Source: Methanobacteriaceae archaeon | GTDB lineage: Archaea > Methanobacteriota > Methanobacteria > Methanobacteriales > Methanobacteriaceae | DNA: 9,187 nucleotides | Reading direction: 5' to 3' | Assembly (NCBI GenBank): GCA_030693105.1 | Contig: JAUYBK010000160.1 | Span: forward strand, 1-9,187 | Part shown: one piece after another, positions 6,174-9,187 of the stretch | Layout: the number at the start of each line of letters is the position of its first letter | Numbering within the stretch: the first letter of the stretch is position 1 | The notes under the pieces: generated by a model | Told to the model about the DNA's origin: nothing | What the model saw: only the letters and a program-made list of their open reading frames with translations | Database searches by the model: none | Program-made: the position numbers and the translations under genes

Positions 6174-6458
6174 TCATAGTTTACTCAAAAACAAGGCCCA
6201 CACTACTCCCAGTATGGCTAGAACCACTATTATTATCAGTATTATTTTTCTAAGCTTCTTACCCTTCTGGGGATCAATCATGGCCTGCCTGAAAATATCG
6301 AACAGAACCAGTAAACACATTATGAAGATTATCACTTGGGGTGTGTTACCGGGCCAGATATTAAATACATTGGCTACGATCAACGTGCCCATTATGAACA
6401 CTACGTAAATGATGATATTACCATATATTTCCAGATAGTTACTGGCTTCCTTTTTCAT
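6174..6458 (-). CDS. Small three-helix membrane protein, function unknown
   Basis: The product has 94 residues and starts at the ATG at 6456-6458. Hydrophobic segments lie at about 13-33, 39-57 and 70-91. DIFRQAMIDPQKGKKLRK (54-71) forms a positively charged loop between the second and third, which would lie in the cytoplasm. No conserved motif is recognised. There is no ribosome binding site, but a TATA-like CATATAAG on the minus strand lies about 26 bases before the ATG, as expected for a leaderless mRNA. The gene converges with the GAF gene, leaving three bases between the stops. Confidence 0.75.
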   Translation of the reverse strand: MKKEASNYLEIYGNIIIYVVFIMGTLIVANVFNIWPGNTPQVIIFIMCLLVLFDIFRQAMIDPQKGKKLRKIILIIIVVLAILGVVWALFLSKL

Positions 6459-6479
6459 CGAACTAAATTATGGTTGGAC

Positions 6480-6490
6480 TCTTATATGTA
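6480..6490 (-). promoter_or_regulatory. TATA box of a probable leaderless promoter
   Basis: On the minus strand the sequence reads AAATACATATAAGAG, with the TATA core centred near 6484. The ATG begins at 6458, 26 bases downstream, which is the standard archaeal TATA-to-start distance. No Shine-Dalgarno sequence lies between them. Confidence 0.45.
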
Positions 6491-6560
6491 TTTTTCTTAC
6501 TTTTTTTATTGTTTTAAGAGTCCTTAAGGTACAATTCGGGAGCTATGCCTAATTCTGTCC

Positions 6561-6598
6561 ATAAAAATAAAAAAAAGAAGTTCATTTATTAGGAACTT
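6561..6598 (-). terminator. Hairpin and T-run terminator of the cyclophilin gene
   Basis: Reading the minus strand, AAGTTC (6598-6593) pairs with GAACTT (6583-6578) around a nine-base loop. After one C it is followed by eight T, an A and five T. The stem begins at the last base of the stop codon. This is a complete intrinsic-type terminator placed exactly after the gene. Confidence 0.65.
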
Positions 6599-7020
6599 TA
6601 TTCGAATACCGTTACTTTTCTCATTACATCGCCGGGTTTAACGGCGTTAACCACATCCATTCCCTTAACCACTTTACCAAAGACGGTGTGCACTCCGTCC
6701 AGGTGAGGCTGAGGACTGTGGGTAATGAAAAACTGGCTGCCTCCGGTGTCTTTACCAGCATGGGCCATGGATAATGCCCCAGCACCGTGTTTATGGAAAT
6801 TTATTTCGCATTTGATGGTGTAACCGGGCCCTCCAGTTCCGTCTCCCTTGGGACAGCCCCCCTGAATTACGAAATTGGGAATTACCCGGTGGAAGGTTAT
6901 TCCATCGTAGTAACCTTCTTTAGCGAGTTTTTCGAAATTGGCCACGGTATTTGGGGCTTCTTCTTCGTAAAGTACCAGCTCAATGTCTCCATTATCAGTT
7001 TCAATTCTTGCTTTTTTCAC
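6598..7020 (-). CDS. Cyclophilin-type peptidyl-prolyl cis-trans isomerase
   Basis: Cytoplasmic cyclophilin that speeds cis-trans isomerisation of X-Pro bonds during folding. GTG 7018-7020 is chosen as start. GGTGA lies five bases upstream, the protein then begins KKARIETDNGDIEL as archaeal relatives do, and the upstream ATG at 7053 lies within a TATA-like CTTTATTATG. The product has 140 residues and consists only of the cyclophilin domain. Active-site residues by comparison with human CypA are Arg45 (FHR), Phe50, Gln53 (IQGG), Ala86 (SMAHAG), Phe98 (SQFFIT), Leu107 and His111 (DGVHTVFGKV). The CypA Trp121 position is His106, a change common in microbial cyclophilins and usually linked to weak cyclosporin binding. 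It appears to be a single-gene unit with its own terminator. Confidence 0.95.
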   Translation of the reverse strand: MKKARIETDNGDIELVLYEEEAPNTVANFEKLAKEGYYDGITFHRVIPNFVIQGGCPKGDGTGGPGYTIKCEINFHKHGAGALSMAHAGKDTGGSQFFITHSPQPHLDGVHTVFGKVVKGMDVVNAVKPGDVMRKVTVFE

Positions 7021-7181
7021 GATATTCACCACAGATAATTTAAGCCGGGGCATAATAAAGATTCTCTTCAGTTATTAACTACGGGTATAGTAACAGAATT
7101 ATTATTTCAAAGTTGGGCCCGAAAAGTGGATAGCTGGATTACGAAGATTTAAAGTCCTTAGACATAAAATCCCCTAAAAAT
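7021..7181. other. Intergenic DNA upstream of the cyclophilin gene
   Basis: Minus-strand promoter elements are likely here: CTTTATTATG at 7060-7051 and AGTTAATAAC at 7080-7071 are both TATA candidates, and GGTGA at 7030-7026 is the ribosome binding site. I see no gene or RNA in the remainder up to 7181. Confidence 0.4.
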
Positions 7182-7286
7182 ATGGTCTACTCCATATGGA
7201 TGCAGAAATCCGGAGCAGATAAGCTAAAAAACGTGCTTTTTGTGCTTTTAAACGAAATTGCAATAGAACATTTTCAAGACAAGTGA
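7182..7286 (+). CDS. Possible small protein of 34 residues, or gene relic
   Basis: An ATG at 7182 opens a frame to TGA 7284-7286. The product ends in KLKNVLFVLLNEIAIEHF, a plausible amphipathic helix. There is no ribosome binding site close to the ATG (CCCCTAAAAAT precedes it), and no promoter is evident. It lies just upstream of a clear gene relic, so it may be another fragment of decaying DNA and not a functional gene. Confidence 0.2.
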   Translation: MVYSIWMQKSGADKLKNVLFVLLNEIAIEHFQDK

Positions 7287-7307
7287 AAGGCCGTTTAGAG
7301 ATTCTAA

Positions 7308-7565
7308 TGGACAACTCTGAGTCTTACACCCCCACCACCACCTGGTAGAGGGCGTTCAGTCCGGCTACTTCGCCTAGGATTACAGTACTCCGAAGGAGCG
7401 GTTTATCTTAAAATACCAGATGGAAAGGTTATAGGCCGGGGTTTTACAGAATCAGCCAATTATGCAGACACGGTTGTCAACGTCCTACGTCTGGCCGGCT
7501 TGCCAGCCACGGGTGAAATGCTTGAAAAAGTTGAACGGCAGGGCCCGTCCCAGATTTTAAACTAA
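7308..7565 (+). pseudogene. Gene relic: C-terminal coding fragment without a start
   Basis: The frame is open from 7308 to TAA 7563-7565 but has no ATG, GTG or TTG before residue 70 or so. The part from about 7344 has the GC content and codon pattern of a real gene, unlike the sequence before it. It reads LGLQYSEGAVYLKIPDGKVI, then GRGFTESANYADTVVNVLRL, then AGLPATGEMLEKVERQGPSQ. This looks like the end of a globular enzyme. I do not recognise the family. The 5' part of the gene is missing and no plausible continuation appears upstream, so a deletion that left only the 3' end is the simplest account. Confidence 0.5.
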
Positions 7566-7638
7566 AAAGCATTCTATACCTAACTGGCCCTCAAACAAGA
7601 AGAAGTTAAAGAAGATTTATAATCCTGTCAGAAGGAAT

Positions 7639-7974
7639 TTAAAGTGGTTTAAAATCTTCAAATCCCTTCAACATGAATGAAATCATGAAGCCCAGTACGC
7701 TGGCCACCACCCAGGCCATTGCAGATAACACTTGCCCCTGGTAGAGGCTGTAGCCACCCAAGACCAGGAGTATAAATGCGCAAACCATTACAATAATTTT
7801 TCTGGGTTTGACTGCTTTTAAAGGCCTTCCGGCCTGTTTATAAGTTGCAAAAAAGAATATTCCAATTAAAATCCATAATAAACCCTGGGAAGCGAGTCCG
7901 GTGAGGGAGCTGTATATTCCCAGGGCCAGGAGGATAAGCACTCCTAAGTAGATGATCGCTTTTTGTAATTCCAT
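7639..7974 (-). CDS. Small four-helix membrane protein with an internal duplication
   Basis: Two in-frame ATGs (7980 and 7974) precede MELQKA. The second gives 111 residues and fits a leaderless start, because the minus-strand TATA-like ATTAAATATG is centred about 25 bases upstream. Hydrophobic segments lie at about 6-26, 31-45, 58-76 and 82-103, with a basic loop GRPLKAVKPRK (49-59) in the middle. The two halves align without gaps at an offset of 54 residues: ILLALGIYSSLTG (14-26) against ILLVLGGYSLYQG (68-80), Trp34 against Trp88, Lys5 against Lys59. It is thus a duplicated two-helix unit. No family or function is recognised. It is divergent from argD. Confidence 0.75.
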   Translation of the reverse strand: MELQKAIIYLGVLILLALGIYSSLTGLASQGLLWILIGIFFFATYKQAGRPLKAVKPRKIIVMVCAFILLVLGGYSLYQGQVLSAMAWVVASVLGFMISFMLKGFEDFKPL

Positions 7975-7994
7975 GGCCATCTGTGGGTTTGCCC

Positions 7995-8004
7995 CATATT
8001 TAAT
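7995..8004 (-). promoter_or_regulatory. TATA box of a probable leaderless promoter
   Basis: Minus-strand ATTAAATATG centred near 7999 lies 25 bases before ATG 7974 and 19 before ATG 7980. No Shine-Dalgarno sequence precedes either ATG. The spacing favours 7974 as both transcription and translation start. Confidence 0.4.
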
Positions 8005-8059
8005 CCTTACCCTGAATAATAGGTTTTGTGCTCAAAAAATATCCCTGATCTTTTTAAAA

Positions 8060-8127
8060 AAAAATATTATAAACCACACGGTATTAATTAAGATTAGAAA
8101 GAAAATTTTAGATATTTTAGGTGATGA
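8060..8127 (+). promoter_or_regulatory. argD promoter and ribosome binding site
   Basis: A run of A (a possible BRE) leads into ATATTATAAA at 8064-8073, a good archaeal TATA box with an expected start near 8095. The leader ends in AGGTGATG (8119-8126), a near-ideal Shine-Dalgarno sequence three to four bases before the chosen ATG. No operator-like palindrome is seen. Confidence 0.6.
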
Positions 8128-8129
8128 AA

Positions 8130-9187
8130 ATGAACACAAGTGAAATCATGGCCCTGGACAAGGAATACGTCATGCAGACCTACGGACGCCAGCCAATAGC
8201 TCTTAAAGAAGGTAGGGGTGCTGTAGTCTGGGACGTAGAGAGTCGTTCTTACATTGACTGCGTGGCAGGGATTGCTGTTAACAATTTGGGCCATGCCCAT
8301 CCCCGGCTAGTGGAAGCCATAACCCGGCAAGTCCAAAAATTAATCCACACCTCTAATTTGTACTACACCGAAGAGCAGGTGAAGTTGGCTGAGCTTCTGG
8401 CCCGGGTATCGCCCCATGGCAAGGCCTTCTTCTGTAACAGTGGTGCCGAAGCCAATGAGGGTGCTATTAAGCTGGCCCGGAAGTACACCGGGAAAAGCGA
8501 TATAATTGCCATGGAAAACAGTTTCCACGGACGAACCATTACCACCATCACCGCCACCGGCCAGCATAAATACAAGAAAGGGTTCGGGCCCCTTACTCCT
8601 GGTTTCAAACACGTGCCTTACGGAGATTCAGGTATGGTTAAGGATGCTATAACTGATAAAACTGCTGCAGTGCTGGTGGAACCTGTTCAAGGAGAAGGTG
8701 GAATTGTAATACCTCCGGAGGGCTATTTGGAAGATTTAAAAAAAATTTGTCATGAAAAAAGCGTTCTATTAATCTTTGACGAAGTACAAACCGGTTTTGG
8801 ACGGACGGGGAAGATGTTCGCCAGCCAAACCTTCCATGTCACCCCCAATATCACCACTCTGGCCAAGGCCCTAGCCGGCGGCTACCCCATGGGAGCTGTG
8901 CTGGCCAGTGACGAGGTGGGAAGCGGATTTCAACCAGGAGACCATGCGGCCACATTTGGTGGGGGTCCATTAGCCTGTGCTGCAGCTTTAGCGTCCATAG
9001 AAACTATAGAATGCGAAGGGTTGCTGCTTAAATCTCGTGAAAACGGAAAATACTTCCTTGAAGGTTTGTTCGAGCTTAAAGAAGAACACGGTATCGTGGA
9101 GGACGTCCGTGGTGTGGGGCTGATGTTGGGCATGGAACTGGACATTCCCTGCGCCGGTTTAGTGGACGAAATGCGGGAAAAAGGAGT
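8130..9187 (+). CDS. argD: Acetylornithine aminotransferase (3' truncated by window)
   Basis: PLP-dependent class III aminotransferase that converts N-acetylglutamate semialdehyde plus glutamate to N-acetylornithine in arginine biosynthesis. It may also serve the succinyldiaminopimelate step of lysine synthesis, as known for ArgD. ATG 8130 has a strong AGGTGATG site. The 352 residues present include DCVAGIAVNNLGHAHPRL (43-60), FFCNSGAEANEGAIKLAR (100-117, PLP phosphate contacts), FHGRT (132-136), VEPVQGEGG (183-191), LIFDEVQTGFGRTG (214-227, Asp217 contacts the PLP ring nitrogen) and TLAKALAGGYPMGA (243-256) with Lys246 as the Schiff-base lysine. THTSN-like HTSNLYYT (73-80) and ATFGGGPLACAAAL (274-287) also match. 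About 35-40 residues of C-terminus lie beyond the window. Confidence 0.95.
   Translation, partial: MNTSEIMALDKEYVMQTYGRQPIALKEGRGAVVWDVESRSYIDCVAGIAVNNLGHAHPRLVEAITRQVQKLIHTSNLYYTEEQVKLAELLARVSPHGKAFFCNSGAEANEGAIKLARKYTGKSDIIAMENSFHGRTITTITATGQHKYKKGFGPLTPGFKHVPYGDSGMVKDAITDKTAAVLVEPVQGEGGIVIPPEGYLEDLKKICHEKSVLLIFDEVQTGFGRTGKMFASQTFHVTPNITTLAKALAGGYPMGAVLASDEVGSGFQPGDHAATFGGGPLACAAALASIETIECEGLLLKSRENGKYFLEGLFELKEEHGIVEDVRGVGLMLGMELDIPCAGLVDEMREKG

Noticed and set aside
6214..6527. Two plus-strand frames opposite the small membrane protein
   Set aside because: They are shadows of the minus-strand gene. The minus frame has a clear three-helix pattern and a promoter.
7021..7053. ATG 7053 as start of the cyclophilin
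   Set aside because: It lies in a TATA-like element, adds 11 residues without family support, and GTG 7020 has GGTGA at ideal spacing.
735..7202. CCATATGGATG present at both 735-745 and 7192-7202
   Set aside because: It is a short match around a common palindrome, with unrelated flanks. Chance is sufficient.
7952..8143. 63-residue plus-strand frame upstream of argD
   Set aside because: It overlaps a membrane-protein gene, the argD promoter and the argD start, and it is low-complexity.
8340..8612. Minus-strand frames inside argD
   Set aside because: They are antisense to strongly conserved ArgD motifs and have no start signals.
1..9187. CRISPR array, insertion sequence, phage or defence genes
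   Set aside because: No spaced direct repeats, transposase, integrase or terminal inverted repeats were seen.

Overview
The window reads as a stretch of chromosome from a methanogenic archaeon of the Methanobacterium type. This is an inference from several signs: AT-rich intergenic DNA with TATA-like boxes about 25 bases before likely transcription starts, GGTGA-type ribosome binding sites, GTG/TTG starts, T-rich terminators, and protein types (archaeal OGG1-like glycosylase, archaeal-style cyclophilin, a TFB-like fold). No mobile element, CRISPR array, rRNA or tRNA was found.

Layout, left to right. (1) Positions 1-641 hold the tail of hisF and, overlapping its stop codon by four bases, a small basic protein whose C-terminal part resembles a TFB cyclin repeat. 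(2) Positions 642-1334 form a long AT-rich gap with terminator-like sequence, a GC-richer island at about 905-1097 that is either a structured RNA or a decayed gene, and a promoter flanked by an 8-bp inverted repeat. (3) Positions 1335-3849 hold three plus-strand genes: an unknown membrane-anchored protein, a large proteasome-like Ntn hydrolase with Ser in the nucleophile position, and a six-helix membrane protein of the GAP/LysE type. (4) Positions 3951-5559 hold an OGG1-type DNA glycosylase followed 7 bases later by a Cys-motif protein with a LexA/S24-like domain that lacks the catalytic Ser. (5) A stand-alone GAF protein (5622-6170) converges on a minus-strand small membrane protein (6174-6458). 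(6) A minus-strand cyclophilin (6598-7020) ends in a clear hairpin/T-run terminator. (7) Positions 7021-7638 are mostly non-coding but carry a gene relic at 7308-7565. (8) A minus-strand small membrane protein with an internal duplication (7639-7974) is divergent from argD, which starts at 8130 and runs off the right edge.

The metabolic genes (hisF, argD) belong to histidine and arginine biosynthesis. The rest is a mix of protein folding or turnover, DNA repair, sensing and small unknown membrane proteins. No single large system is evident. The most interesting items are the Ser-type proteasome-like protein, the glycosylase/S24-like pair, the TFB-like protein linked to hisF, and the unexplained island at 905-1097.
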